Assembly: GCA_035652235.1 (NCBI GenBank)
Contig: DASREE010000058.1
Location: 31,642-95,641, forward strand
Direction: 5' to 3'
DNA: 64,000 bases
From: PALSA-612 sp035652235
GTDB taxonomy: Bacteria > Actinomycetota > Thermoleophilia > Gaiellales > Gaiellaceae
The position numbers were made by a program, and so were the translations under genes. Each line of letters opens with the position of its first letter. Position 1 is the first letter of the stretch. This document shows positions 1 to 7,892 of this stretch, piece by piece. The notes below the pieces were generated by a model. It was not told the DNA's origin, did no database searches, and worked only from the letters and a program-made list of their open reading frames with translations.

Positions 1-298
1 GCGGCAGGATCTCGCCTTCGTCGTCGACGAGAGCGTGCCCGCGGCGGCGCTCGTCGAGGCCGCGCGCGAGGCTGCCGGCGCCGAGTTGAGAGCCATGCGC
101 GCCTTCGACGTCTACCGCGGAGCGCAGGTCGGCGAGGGGCGGAAGTCGATCGCCTTCTCGGTCACCTTCCAGTCGCCCGAGCGGACGCTGTCCGACGAGG
201 ACGCCGCCGTGCTGCGCGGAAGGATCGTGGCCGCCCTGCGGGAGCGCTTCGGGGCGGAGTTGCGCGCCTCGACCGGGTCGCCGGCGGCCGGTTGCTGA
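1..298 (+). CDS. pheT: Phenylalanyl-tRNA synthetase beta subunit, C-terminal end (partial)
   Basis: The frame is open from base 2 to the TGA at 296-298 and gives about 98 residues. They match the ferredoxin-fold anticodon-binding domain that closes PheT, including the typical strand SIAFSVTFQSPERTLSDED and the following helix ending in a short tail. PheT is the beta chain of the alpha2beta2 enzyme that charges tRNA-Phe in the cytoplasm. The gene begins outside the window. Its stop codon overlaps the palindrome at the argR promoter. The assignment rests on the domain alone. Confidence 0.85.
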   Translation, partial: RQDLAFVVDESVPAAALVEAAREAAGAELRAMRAFDVYRGAQVGEGRKSIAFSVTFQSPERTLSDEDAAVLRGRIVAALRERFGAELRASTGSPAAGC

Positions 299-307
299 AT
301 ACTATTC
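297..307. promoter_or_regulatory. Perfect 11-bp palindrome and -10 box at the argR start: candidate ARG operator
   Basis: GAATACTATTC (297-307) is a perfect inverted repeat centred on C302. It begins inside the pheT stop codon. The -10-like TACTAT (300-305) lies within it, 8 nt before the argR ATG at 314. The known ArgR half-site is TGAAT/ATTCA; here TGAAT is present but the gap between halves is one base shorter than the usual box. Autoregulation of argR through this site is an inference. Confidence 0.45.
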
Positions 308-313
308 CGCTGT

Positions 314-790
314 ATGCAGCTGGACGGACGGGTGCTCGGCAAGGGAGAGCGGCAGCGGCTGATCGGCAGCCTCGTCGCCCGCAAGCGGATCGGCACCCAG
401 CTCGAGCTTCGCGACGCGCTCGCGGAGGCGGGGTGCCTCGTGACGCAGGCGACGATCTCGCGCGACATCCGCGAGCTCGGCCTCGAGAAGGCGCGAGACG
501 AGCTCGGCCGGCCCCGCTACGTCGCCCCGCAGCGCGCCCGCCAGACCGACCCCCGCCGCGCGCTCGCCGGGGTGCTGAGCCAGTTCGGCCGGCGCGCGAC
601 CGCGGCCGAGAACATCGTCGTCCTCGTCTCCGAGCTCGGCACCGCGCCTGCGATCGCGCGCGCGCTCGACCGTATCGAGCACGATCTCGTCGTCGGCACG
701 GTCGCGGGTGACGACACGGTGCTCGTGATCACCGCGCGCGCCGCCGACGCGCGGCTGCTCGCGGACGAGCTGCAGGGCCTGATCGGCTAG
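314..790 (+). CDS. argR: Arginine repressor ArgR
   Basis: This 158-aa protein has the normal ArgR length and two-domain form. Residues 1-75 form a winged helix with the recognition segment LVTQATISRDIRELGLEK. Residues 90-158 form the oligomerisation and arginine-binding domain, containing the GTVAGDDTVLVI segment that carries the conserved GDDT arginine-binding turn. The hexamer represses arginine biosynthesis genes when arginine is bound. No other arg gene is next to it; argF is 56 kb away in the same window. The ATG at 314 is chosen because a TANNNT box precedes it by 8 nt. Confidence 0.93.
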   Translation: MQLDGRVLGKGERQRLIGSLVARKRIGTQLELRDALAEAGCLVTQATISRDIRELGLEKARDELGRPRYVAPQRARQTDPRRALAGVLSQFGRRATAAENIVVLVSELGTAPAIARALDRIEHDLVVGTVAGDDTVLVITARAADARLLADELQGLIG

Positions 791-916
791 CCCCGCCGCG
801 CCCGGCCGGGACCGCGGCCGTGAGCGGGCCAGGGCGGGGCGGAGGCGCGGCGCTCGTGGACGGTACGCGGCCGCCGGCCGGCCGCCCGCTCGACGATCCG
901 GCCGTCGTGCCGCCTG

Positions 917-1558
917 CTACAGGACCTTGCCGCCGACGTACCAGACCGGGCCCTGCGTGGCCGCGGGCTGCGTGTCGGCGAGGGCTCGCACCAGCACGAG
1001 CGAGCCGCGGATGCCGTCGGCGTCGAGGCGGGCGAGGCACCGCCTCGCCATCTGCGGCGAGGCGCCGTAGCCGAAGCGGCGCGCGACTCGGAAGTCGAAG
1101 CCGATCTCCTTCTCCGGCCGCGACGGGTTGAGCGGTGCGGCGAGGAGCGCTGCCCGCGGAAGGTCGTCGCTCGAGCGCAGGTCGAGGCGGCAGAGAAGGT
1201 CGCTCCAGTCCTCCGGCAGGCTGGCGACGAGCGCGTCCCACTGGTCGACGAGCGCCGCCACGCCCCGCGGCTCGGCGACCACCTCGCAGGCGGCGCTCCC
1301 CGCCAGCGTGAGGGTGCCGGCGATACCCGCCCGGTCGAGCCCGGCGAGGAGCCGCCGGGCCCCCTCCGGGCCGACACCTGCCTGCCGCGAGACCGAGAAG
1401 CGGAGCTCGCGTCCGGCGTGACCCGGCGCGAGCGGTGACAGGAGCGCGGCCGCCTGCCGACGCGCGCCTCCGTCCTCGACGGAGAGCACGAGGTCGACCC
1501 GCTCCCAACCCTCGGGGAGCGAGGCGACGACGCGCGCCCACTGCTCGGCCAGACCCAT
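917..1558 (-). CDS. Two-repeat protein of unknown function
   Basis: The 213-aa product consists of two copies of a roughly 85-residue unit. Each starts with QW, continues VASLPE-W, has a predicted strand near R-LDL, a small loop, a second strand rich in F and R (residues 50-58 and 160-168), then ARR-LAGLD and a closing GTLTL/GSLVL strand. I do not recognise the family. No signal peptide or membrane segment is visible. The ATG at 1558 is preferred over the one at 1570 because TATGCT (1571-1566) lies 7 nt upstream and overlaps the longer alternative. It is divergent from the 2-oxoacid dehydrogenase genes. Confidence 0.6.
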   Translation of the reverse strand: MGLAEQWARVVASLPEGWERVDLVLSVEDGGARRQAAALLSPLAPGHAGRELRFSVSRQAGVGPEGARRLLAGLDRAGIAGTLTLAGSAACEVVAEPRGVAALVDQWDALVASLPEDWSDLLCRLDLRSSDDLPRAALLAAPLNPSRPEKEIGFDFRVARRFGYGASPQMARRCLARLDADGIRGSLVLVRALADTQPAATQGPVWYVGGKVL

Positions 1559-1565
1559 CACGCTG

Positions 1566-1575
1566 AGCATAAACT
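1566..1575. promoter_or_regulatory. Overlapping divergent -10 boxes of two leaderless genes
   Basis: On the minus strand TATGCT (1571-1566) is followed by 7 nt and then ATG at 1558. On the plus strand TAAACT (1570-1575) is followed by 7 nt and then GTG at 1583. The two boxes share two bases. Only 24 nt separate the two start codons, so no room exists for ribosome-binding sites. Both genes are predicted leaderless, and the two polymerases should exclude each other. Confidence 0.6.
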
Positions 1576-1582
1576 CACGCTC

Positions 1583-2560
1583 GTGGCCAAGGTCGAGTCG
1601 AGACGGAACGCCGGGCTGTCGCGCGAGCGCCTGCGCGCCTTCTACCGGGAGATGCTCCTCATCCGCCGCTTCGAGGAGAAGGTCGAGGAGCGCTTCCGCG
1701 CCGGCGAGCTGTCCGGCTTCCTGCACGTCGCCATCGGGCAGGAGGCGGTCGCCGTCGGCGTCTGCCAGGCAATGGCAGACGGCGACGTGTTCGCCTCCAC
1801 GCACCGCGCGCACGCGCACGCGCTCGCGCGCGGCATGCACCCGAACGCGCTCATGGCCGAGCTGTACGGGAAGCTCGAAGGCTGCTCGCGCGGCTACGGC
1901 GGCTCGATGCACCTGTACGACGTCGGCATCGGCTTCCTCGGCGCGAACGCGGTCGTCGGCGGCGGCCTGCCCGCGATCGCCGGGGCTGCGCTCGCGTTCA
2001 AGCTCCGCGGCGAGCCCCGGGTGGCTGTCGCCTTCTTCGGCGACGGGGCGACGAACATCGGCACCTTCCACGAGTCGCTCAACCTCGCGCAGCTCTGGCG
2101 CCTGCCCGCCGTCTTCGTGTGCGAGAACAACCACTACGCCGAGTCGACGCCCGCCAGCCAGCAGCTCCCGATCGGCGACCTGTCCAAGCGTGCCGTCGCG
2201 TTCGGGATGCGATCGCTCACCGTCGACGGCCAGGACGTGGAGGCGGTCTACCGCGCCGCCGGTCGCGCGCTCGAGCACGCACGCTCCGGGAAGGGCCCGG
2301 TGTTCCTGCTCGCCGAGACGTACCGCCTCGTCGGCCACTACGTCGGTGACCCGCAGGTGTACCGGCCCAAGGGTGAGGTGCAGGCGCTGCGCGAGACGCA
2401 GGACCCGCTCGACCGCGCCGCGGAACGGCTCGCGCTGTCCGAGGAGGAACGCGCCGCGATCGAGCGCGAGGTGGAGGAGCTCGTCGAGGGCTCGGTCGCG
2501 TTCGCGAAGGCCGGCACCGACCCGCGGCCCGAGGACGCGCTCGAGAACGTCTACGCCTGA
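1583..2560 (+). CDS. pdhA: 2-oxoacid (pyruvate/acetoin-type) dehydrogenase E1 alpha subunit
   Basis: This 325-aa protein is a thiamine-diphosphate-dependent E1 alpha chain. The TPP/Mg motif GDGATN is followed 25 residues later by VCENN (about residues 152-182). An AHA-L-RG region of the active site lies near 75-82. With E1 beta it decarboxylates a 2-oxoacid and transfers the acyl group to the lipoyl arm of E2. Length fits the AcoA/PdhA class of heterotetrameric E1. The GTG start at 1583 is set by the TAAACT box 7 nt upstream. Which 2-oxoacid is used cannot be told from sequence. It is first in a run with E1 beta and E2. Confidence 0.9.
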   Translation: MAKVESRRNAGLSRERLRAFYREMLLIRRFEEKVEERFRAGELSGFLHVAIGQEAVAVGVCQAMADGDVFASTHRAHAHALARGMHPNALMAELYGKLEGCSRGYGGSMHLYDVGIGFLGANAVVGGGLPAIAGAALAFKLRGEPRVAVAFFGDGATNIGTFHESLNLAQLWRLPAVFVCENNHYAESTPASQQLPIGDLSKRAVAFGMRSLTVDGQDVEAVYRAAGRALEHARSGKGPVFLLAETYRLVGHYVGDPQVYRPKGEVQALRETQDPLDRAAERLALSEEERAAIEREVEELVEGSVAFAKAGTDPRPEDALENVYA

Positions 2561-2603
2561 TGACGCCTGCTGCCCGCGCCCGCTCACGACCCCGCTGCGC
2601 CCG

Positions 2604-3587
2604 ATGCCCGAGCTGAGCTACCGCGAGGCGGTGCGCGACACGCTCTCCCGCGCCATGCGCCAGGACGCGGACGTGTTCCTCATGGGCGAGGACATCGCCG
2701 AGATGGGTGGCTCGATGGCGGTGACGCAGGGCTTGCTCGCCGAGTTCGGCCCCGAGCGCGTCCGCAACACGCCGATCTCGGAGATGGCGATCGTCGGCGC
2801 AGGCATCGGCGCGGCGATGCAGGGGATGCGGCCCGTCGTCGAGATCATGTACGAGGACTTCACGACGCTGGCGATGGAGCAGATCGTCAACCAGGCCGCC
2901 AAGCACCGCTACATGTCGGGCGGACAGCTGAAGGTGCCGCTGACCATCCGCACGCAGGGCGGCGCCGGCTGGTCGCCGGGGGCCCAGCACGCGCAGCAGG
3001 TGGAGGCCTGGTTCGTGCACGTGCCCGGCCTCAAGGTCGTGTTCGCCTCGACGCCGACTGACGTGCGCGGGCTGCTCTGGTCGTCGATCTACGACGACAA
3101 CACCGTGCTCTTCTTCGAGCACCGGATCCTGTACGGGATCAAGGAGGAGGTGCCCGACGAGATCGAGCCGATCCCGCTCGGCAAGGCCCGCATCCAGCGC
3201 GAGGGCGAGGACGTGACCGTGGTCGCCACCGGACGGCTCGTCCACGAGTCGCTGAAGGCGGCGGCCGAGGCCGAGCAGGAGGGGATCTCCGTCGAGGTCG
3301 TCGATCCGCGCACGCTCCAGCCGCTCGACGAGGACACGATCGTCCGCTCGGTGCAGAAGACGAGCCGCTGCGTCGTCGCGCACGAGGCGGTCACGCGCAT
3401 GGGCTTCGGCGCCGAGGTGGCAGCGGTCGTCCAGCATCGCGCCTTCGACTGGCTGGACGCGCCCGTGGAGCGGGTGGGCGCGCGCTTTGCGCCCATCCCG
3501 TTCGCCCCCGTGATGGAGCAGTTCGTCGTCCCGCACGCGGCCGACGTGCTGCAGGCGATCCGGCGCACCGTGGGGCGGTCGGCCTAG
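2604..3587 (+). CDS. pdhB: 2-oxoacid dehydrogenase E1 beta subunit
   Basis: The 327-aa product starts MPELSYREAVRDTLSRAM and carries the E1 beta signatures MGEDIAEMGG, the N-terminal pyrimidine-binding domain (about residues 1-180, including EIMYEDFTTLAMEQIVNQAAK) and a transketolase C-terminal domain (from about 195, with VVDPRTLQPLDEDTI). It partners the E1 alpha just upstream (43 nt away). The open frame continues upstream of 2604, but that part is a shadow of E1 alpha, so the ATG at 2604 is taken. Confidence 0.9.
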   Translation: MPELSYREAVRDTLSRAMRQDADVFLMGEDIAEMGGSMAVTQGLLAEFGPERVRNTPISEMAIVGAGIGAAMQGMRPVVEIMYEDFTTLAMEQIVNQAAKHRYMSGGQLKVPLTIRTQGGAGWSPGAQHAQQVEAWFVHVPGLKVVFASTPTDVRGLLWSSIYDDNTVLFFEHRILYGIKEEVPDEIEPIPLGKARIQREGEDVTVVATGRLVHESLKAAAEAEQEGISVEVVDPRTLQPLDEDTIVRSVQKTSRCVVAHEAVTRMGFGAEVAAVVQHRAFDWLDAPVERVGARFAPIPFAPVMEQFVVPHAADVLQAIRRTVGRSA

Positions 3588-3589
3588 CC

Positions 3590-4804
3590 ATGGCCGCCGA
3601 GGTCAGGGTCCCGCGGCTCGGTCAGGGCATGGAGTCCGGCACGATCGTCAAGTGGCTGAAGGCCGAGGGTGAGCCGGTCGCGAAGGGCGAGCCGCTGTAC
3701 GAGCTCGACACAGAGAAGGTGACGCAGGAGGTCGAGGCGGAGACCGCCGGCGTCCTGCTCCGGATCGCCGTGCCGGAGGGCGAGGTGCCGGTCGGCGCCG
3801 TCGTCGCCTTCATCGGGGAGCCGGGAGAGGCGGTACCGGAGGTCGCCGGGAACGGGAAGTCGGCGGCCGCGGCCGGGGCTCCCTCCCCGCCGGCGCCGGC
3901 CGCGGCCGGGCCCGTCGCGGCCGCCGAGGCGGCTCCGCCGGCCGGCGGGCAGGCGCCCGGCGAGCGCGTCAAAGCCTCGCCGCTGGCCCGCCGCATCGCC
4001 CGCGAGCGGGGAATCGACCTCACCTCGATCGCCGGCACGGGTCCGGACGGCCGCATCGTCGCCGAGGACGTGGAGCGGGCGACGGCCGCGCCGGCTCGGC
4101 CGGCGCCCGCGCCCGTGGCGTCCGTCGGGGAGGTGGAACGGATCCCGCTGAGCGGCGTCCGGCGGACGATCGCCCGCCGCCTGACGCAGGCGTGGGAGGC
4201 GCCGGTCTTCCAGCTCCAGGTGTCGGTGGACATGACGCGCGCGAACGAGCTCGTCGGGCGCGCGCGGGAGCTGGCGCCGGAGCTCAAGGTGACGGCGACC
4301 GACGTGCTGATGAAGGTGAGCGCCTCGGCACTCAGGCGGCATCCGCAGGTGAACGCCTCCTTCGCCGACGACGCGATCGTCCTCCACCCGAGCGCCAACG
4401 TCGCGCTCGCCGTGGCCGCGCCGCAGGGGCTCGTCGTCCCGGTCGTCCACGGCTGCGAGCGGCTGTCGCTGCTCGAGATCGCCGCCGCCCGGGCGGCGCT
4501 CGTCGACAAGGCACGGAACGGGAAGCTGCAGCAGGCCGACCTCGAGGGCGGGACGTTCACCGTCTCCAACCTGGGCATGTACGGGATCGAGCGCTTCGTC
4601 GCCGTGCTCAACCCGCCGCAGGCCGCGATCCTCGCCGTCGGCGCGATCGAGGAGCGCCCGATCGTGCGCGACGGCGCCGTCGTCGTGCGGCCGATGCTCA
4701 CCGCGACGCTGACGGTCGACCATCGCGCCGTCGACGGGGCGCCCGCAGCCGAGTTCCTGCAAACGGTGAAGGCCATGCTCGAGGAGCCCGGGCTCGCGCT
4801 CTAG
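3590..4804 (+). CDS. pdhC: Dihydrolipoyl acyltransferase E2
   Basis: This 404-aa protein has one lipoyl domain (residues 1-80) with the lipoylated Lys43 in DTEKVT, an Ala/Pro-rich linker (about 85-125), a peripheral subunit-binding domain (about 128-165, ASPLARRIARERGIDL) and a CoA-acyltransferase core ending with the catalytic DHRAVDG near residue 380. It transfers the acyl group from lipoate to CoA and forms the core of the complex. Two bases separate it from the stop of E1 beta. The E3 partner is probably the lpd at 7893, separated from this cluster by two genes. Confidence 0.92.
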   Translation: MAAEVRVPRLGQGMESGTIVKWLKAEGEPVAKGEPLYELDTEKVTQEVEAETAGVLLRIAVPEGEVPVGAVVAFIGEPGEAVPEVAGNGKSAAAAGAPSPPAPAAAGPVAAAEAAPPAGGQAPGERVKASPLARRIARERGIDLTSIAGTGPDGRIVAEDVERATAAPARPAPAPVASVGEVERIPLSGVRRTIARRLTQAWEAPVFQLQVSVDMTRANELVGRARELAPELKVTATDVLMKVSASALRRHPQVNASFADDAIVLHPSANVALAVAAPQGLVVPVVHGCERLSLLEIAAARAALVDKARNGKLQQADLEGGTFTVSNLGMYGIERFVAVLNPPQAAILAVGAIEERPIVRDGAVVVRPMLTATLTVDHRAVDGAPAAEFLQTVKAMLEEPGLAL

Positions 4805-4811
4805 CGAAGCC

Positions 4812-5300
4812 GTGGGCGCCGTGCCGCGACAGGAGCCGCTGATCCGTAAGGGCGGGCAGCAGGACGTCCCCTTCCTGCGCGACATGCTCCGCCATGCCTA
4901 CTACTGGCGGTGGGCCGACCCCGAGCTCGCCGACCTCCCCGTCGGCCGCTACGTCGAGCGGTGGGGCCGCCCCGGCGACGCCGCCTTCGTCGTCATCGAG
5001 CAGTTCCGTCCAGTGGGGGCGGCCTGGTACCGGCTGTTCACCGCCGCAGAGCCGGGCTACGGGTTCGTCGACGAGCTGACGCCCGAGCTGACGATCGCCG
5101 TCGTGCCGAGCTGCCGCGGAAAGGGGTACGGCGACCGGCTCCTGGCCGCGCTCCTCGACCAGGCGCGGCGCGAGGGCTACGTCCGGGTCAGCCTGAGCGT
5201 CGAGCCCGACAACCCGGCCATGCACCTGTACGAGCGCCACGGCTTCCGGACGCTCGCCGAGCGGGGCGGTGCCTGCGTCATGGTCGCCGACCTCGCCTGA
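4812..5300 (+). CDS. GNAT-family N-acetyltransferase
   Basis: The 162-aa product has the GNAT fold. The acetyl-CoA pyrophosphate-binding motif is CRGKGYGDRLL (about residues 98-108), after the strand ELTIAVVPS. The C-terminal NPAMHLYERHGF is the usual motif B. The substrate cannot be predicted. It starts 7 nt after the E2 stop and is likely co-transcribed with the dehydrogenase genes. GTG at 4812 is used; a second GTG at 4821 is equally possible. Confidence 0.85.
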   Translation: MGAVPRQEPLIRKGGQQDVPFLRDMLRHAYYWRWADPELADLPVGRYVERWGRPGDAAFVVIEQFRPVGAAWYRLFTAAEPGYGFVDELTPELTIAVVPSCRGKGYGDRLLAALLDQARREGYVRVSLSVEPDNPAMHLYERHGFRTLAERGGACVMVADLA

Positions 5301-5501
5301 CGCGGCCGCCCGCCGGGGCACCCCGGCCCACCACCCGCTGTGAGCATAGCGAGGAAACCCGCACGCGTGGGAGACGGATCGGTGCCGACTGTGTGCCGAG
5401 CCGGGGGCGGGCGCCGCGCAGCGCGGGTCCCGCCCACCGTCGCTCCGTCTGCCTCCGCCCGCGCCGCCCGGGGTCGCTCGCCGCGTACGCCCCCGCCCGT
5501 G

Positions 5502-7595
5502 TCACGGGTGGCCGAAGCGCACGTCCGGTAGCCAGCGGCCGAGCCAGCCCGGGAGCGCCCACGCCGCGCGGCCGAGCAGCCGCAGCGCCACCGGCATGAG
5601 GACGAGCCGGACGAGGAAAGCGTCGAGCAGCACGGCCACGCCGAGGATCACGCCCATCTCCTTGGGCGGCAGTGGGCCCGACAGTGCGAAGGTGAAGAAG
5701 ATCGCCACCATCACCGCCGCCGCGGCGAAGATGACCCGGCCGGAGTGTGCCACGCCGCCGATCGCCGCCTCGCGCGCGTCGCGCGAGCGGTCGAAGTGCT
5801 CCTTGGCCGAGGAGAGTAGGAAGACCGTGTAGTCCATCGAGATGGCGAAGATCATCGCGAAGAAGAACACGGGCCCCCACGCGTCGAGGAAGCCCTGCGG
5901 CTCGAACCCGAGCAGCCCCGAGGCGTGCCCGTGTTGGAAGACGAGGGCGCCGACGCCGAACGCCGCGCCCGTCGCGAGCACGTTCGTGAGCACGCCGACG
6001 GCGGCGATCAGCGGCGCCTGCAGGGCAAAGAGCAGCAGCAGGAAGCCGAGGCCGAGGACGACGCCGATGACGAGCGGTGCACGCGCGGCGAGCGCCCGCT
6101 CGAGGTCGTGGTTCTCCGCCGCCGCGCCGCCGAGCAGCGCCCCCGGCGGTAGCGCCGTCCGCAGCCGGTCGATCGTCTTGCCGGTCGCGGCGGTGGAGGG
6201 GCCGGTCGCCGGCACCGCCTGCACCAGGACGAGCCCGTGCGAGCGCAGCGGTGGGCTCACCTGGGTGATGCCGGAATCGCGCCGGAGCACGGTCTGCGTG
6301 CGACTCGCCTCCGCGGCCGGCGCCACCACGTCGAGCGTGCCCGGAGCCCCCGGCCCGAACGCCTGCGTCAGCCAGTCGTAGCCGAGGCGCGACGAGGCCG
6401 ACGACGGCACCACCGTGATCGACGGCATCCCTGTCCGCAGCGAGAAGACGGGCACGGCGAGGAGCGCGAGCACGGCCAGCGCCGCCGTCCCGGCCAGGTG
6501 CGGGCGCCGCCACACGAGCTCCGCCCAGCGTGCGAAGGCGCGCGAGCGGTGCTCGCCGCTGTGCGCCCAGCGGAGCGCGAGCCGGTCGACCCGCGGGCCG
6601 AGCTTCGCCAGCGCGGCCGGCAGCAGCGTGAGCGTCGCCGCCAGCACGAAGACGACCGACAGCATGATCCCGAGCGCCATCGACCGGAACGCGGGGCTCG
6701 GCACGAGCATGACCGCCGAGAGCGAGACGAGCACCGTCAGCCCGGAGAAGAGCACGGCCTTGCCGGCGGTGTCCATCGTCACGGCCACCGCCTCCCGTAC
6801 GTCGAGCCGCGAGCCGAACAGGGCGCCGCGGAAGCGGTGGACGATGAACAGCGCGTAGTCGATCCCGAGCGCGAGCGCAAACATGAGCGCGAAGTTCATC
6901 GCCCAGATCGAGATCTCGGAGAGCTGCGTGGCGAGGAAGAGCAGCCCTGCCGCCGCCACCAGCCCGACGATCGTGAGCATGAGCGGCAGCCCGGCGGCGA
7001 CGAGCGAGCCGAAGGCGACGACGAGGATCGCCATCGTCACCGGCCAGCTCAGCAGCTCCGACTTCACCATCGCCTTGCGGTTCGCCGCGTTGAAGTCGGA
7101 CCACATGCCGGCGGCGCCGGTCAGGCGGACGTCGACCCCGCTCCCGCCGGCCGCCTGCAGACGCCCCTTCAGCGAGTCGGCCGCGCGCACCATCCCCGAG
7201 GGGTCGCGGGCGGCGCCCGCCTGCACGAGCGCGGTGTGCCCGTCGCGCGAGACGGACACCGCCGGCGCCGCGGCCGTCGCCGGGCTCGCGCGGAGGATCG
7301 CCTCGGCGCGAGCGATCGCCGCCCGGAAGGCCGCGTCGGTCGCGCGCAAGCTGTCGGAGTGGACCGCCGCCGTGAGCGCGTACGAGGAGCGCCCAGCGAA
7401 GACCGCGTCGATGCGGCTCCGCGCCTCGACCGACTGGGAGCCGCCCGCCTCCCAGCCTGCCCCCGACAGCGCGCGCTCCACCCGCGGCGCGAACACGCCG
7501 AGGCCGATCGCGAGGACGACCCAGGCGGCCGTGACGGCGCGGACGTGGTCGGCGGCGAAGCGTCCGAGCCGTCCCACCGGGCCGACCGGGGTCAT
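5502..7595 (-). CDS. MMPL/RND-family transporter
   Basis: This 697-aa integral membrane protein has the two-fold MMPL layout. One N-terminal membrane helix is followed by an external domain (about 40-180), a block of five or six helices containing GIDYALFIVHRFR, a second external domain, and a second block containing SMDYTVFLLSSAKE. The DY pairs belong to the proton-relay motif of MMPL proteins, which export lipids or hydrophobic compounds by proton motive force. The cargo is unknown. The ATG overlaps the stop of a 24-codon upstream ORF (7592-7666), which suggests coupled translation. Confidence 0.87.
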   Translation of the reverse strand: MTPVGPVGRLGRFAADHVRAVTAAWVVLAIGLGVFAPRVERALSGAGWEAGGSQSVEARSRIDAVFAGRSSYALTAAVHSDSLRATDAAFRAAIARAEAILRASPATAAAPAVSVSRDGHTALVQAGAARDPSGMVRAADSLKGRLQAAGGSGVDVRLTGAAGMWSDFNAANRKAMVKSELLSWPVTMAILVVAFGSLVAAGLPLMLTIVGLVAAAGLLFLATQLSEISIWAMNFALMFALALGIDYALFIVHRFRGALFGSRLDVREAVAVTMDTAGKAVLFSGLTVLVSLSAVMLVPSPAFRSMALGIMLSVVFVLAATLTLLPAALAKLGPRVDRLALRWAHSGEHRSRAFARWAELVWRRPHLAGTAALAVLALLAVPVFSLRTGMPSITVVPSSASSRLGYDWLTQAFGPGAPGTLDVVAPAAEASRTQTVLRRDSGITQVSPPLRSHGLVLVQAVPATGPSTAATGKTIDRLRTALPPGALLGGAAAENHDLERALAARAPLVIGVVLGLGFLLLLFALQAPLIAAVGVLTNVLATGAAFGVGALVFQHGHASGLLGFEPQGFLDAWGPVFFFAMIFAISMDYTVFLLSSAKEHFDRSRDAREAAIGGVAHSGRVIFAAAAVMVAIFFTFALSGPLPPKEMGVILGVAVLLDAFLVRLVLMPVALRLLGRAAWALPGWLGRWLPDVRFGHP

Positions 7596-7666
7596 CGGCT
7601 CACACTCCGCCGCCGTGACGGGGCGGTTGGAGGGAGGCAGACGAGCGCTGCAGGCACGAGGAACAC
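7592..7666 (-). CDS. 24-aa upstream ORF with strong ribosome-binding site, overlapping the MMPL start
   Basis: A GTG at 7666 is preceded by AGGAGG (7676-7671) with 4-nt spacing and opens a 24-codon frame, VFLVPAALVCLPPTAPSRRR followed by SVSR. Its TGA overlaps the ATG of the MMPL gene as ATGA. The MMPL ATG itself has no good ribosome-binding site. The peptide is hydrophobic then basic. Known leader ORFs of this layout control downstream translation; that role here is inferred. Confidence 0.5.
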   Translation of the reverse strand: MFLVPAALVCLPPTAPSRRRSVSR

Positions 7667-7694
7667 GGGACCTCCTATGCGGGACCTCCTATGT
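7667..7694. repeat. Tandem 14-bp repeat carrying two ribosome-binding cores
   Basis: GGGACCTCCTATG occurs at 7667-7679 and again at 7681-7693, a perfect two-copy repeat with period 14. On the minus strand each copy reads CATAGGAGGTCCC, so the AGGAGG core is doubled ahead of the small upstream ORF of the MMPL gene. It lies in the 297-bp gap between the MMPL gene and lpd. The only other AT-rich part of that gap is 7694-7730, which may hold the MMPL promoter. Confidence 0.7.
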
Positions 7695-7855
7695 ACTCCT
7701 TAACAAGCAAACAGTTGTGGAGACTAGCAGACGACGGCGCACGAGCCGGGGCGGCTCCCGGGGCGGTGCGGAGACCCGCACGAGCGGATCCCTGCCTGCC
7801 CTCAGACCCAGGCCGGCGGGCCGCGGCGAAGCGGCGGCCACCGGCCACCCGCCGA

Positions 7856-7861
7856 TAGGAT
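7856..7861 (+). promoter_or_regulatory. -10 box of lpd
   Basis: TAGGAT (7856-7861) would place the transcript start near 7868, giving a leader of about 25 nt that contains the ribosome-binding sequence GGGAGAG (7881-7887) before the ATG at 7893. No clear -35 element is seen. Confidence 0.4.
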
Positions 7862-7892
7862 CGGCGTCTGAACCGCGAATCGGGAGAGCGAC

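Noticed and set aside
2190..2603. N-terminal extension of E1 beta in the same frame
   Set aside because: The extension is an Arg/Ser/Ala-rich shadow of E1 alpha; the conserved start is the ATG at 2604.
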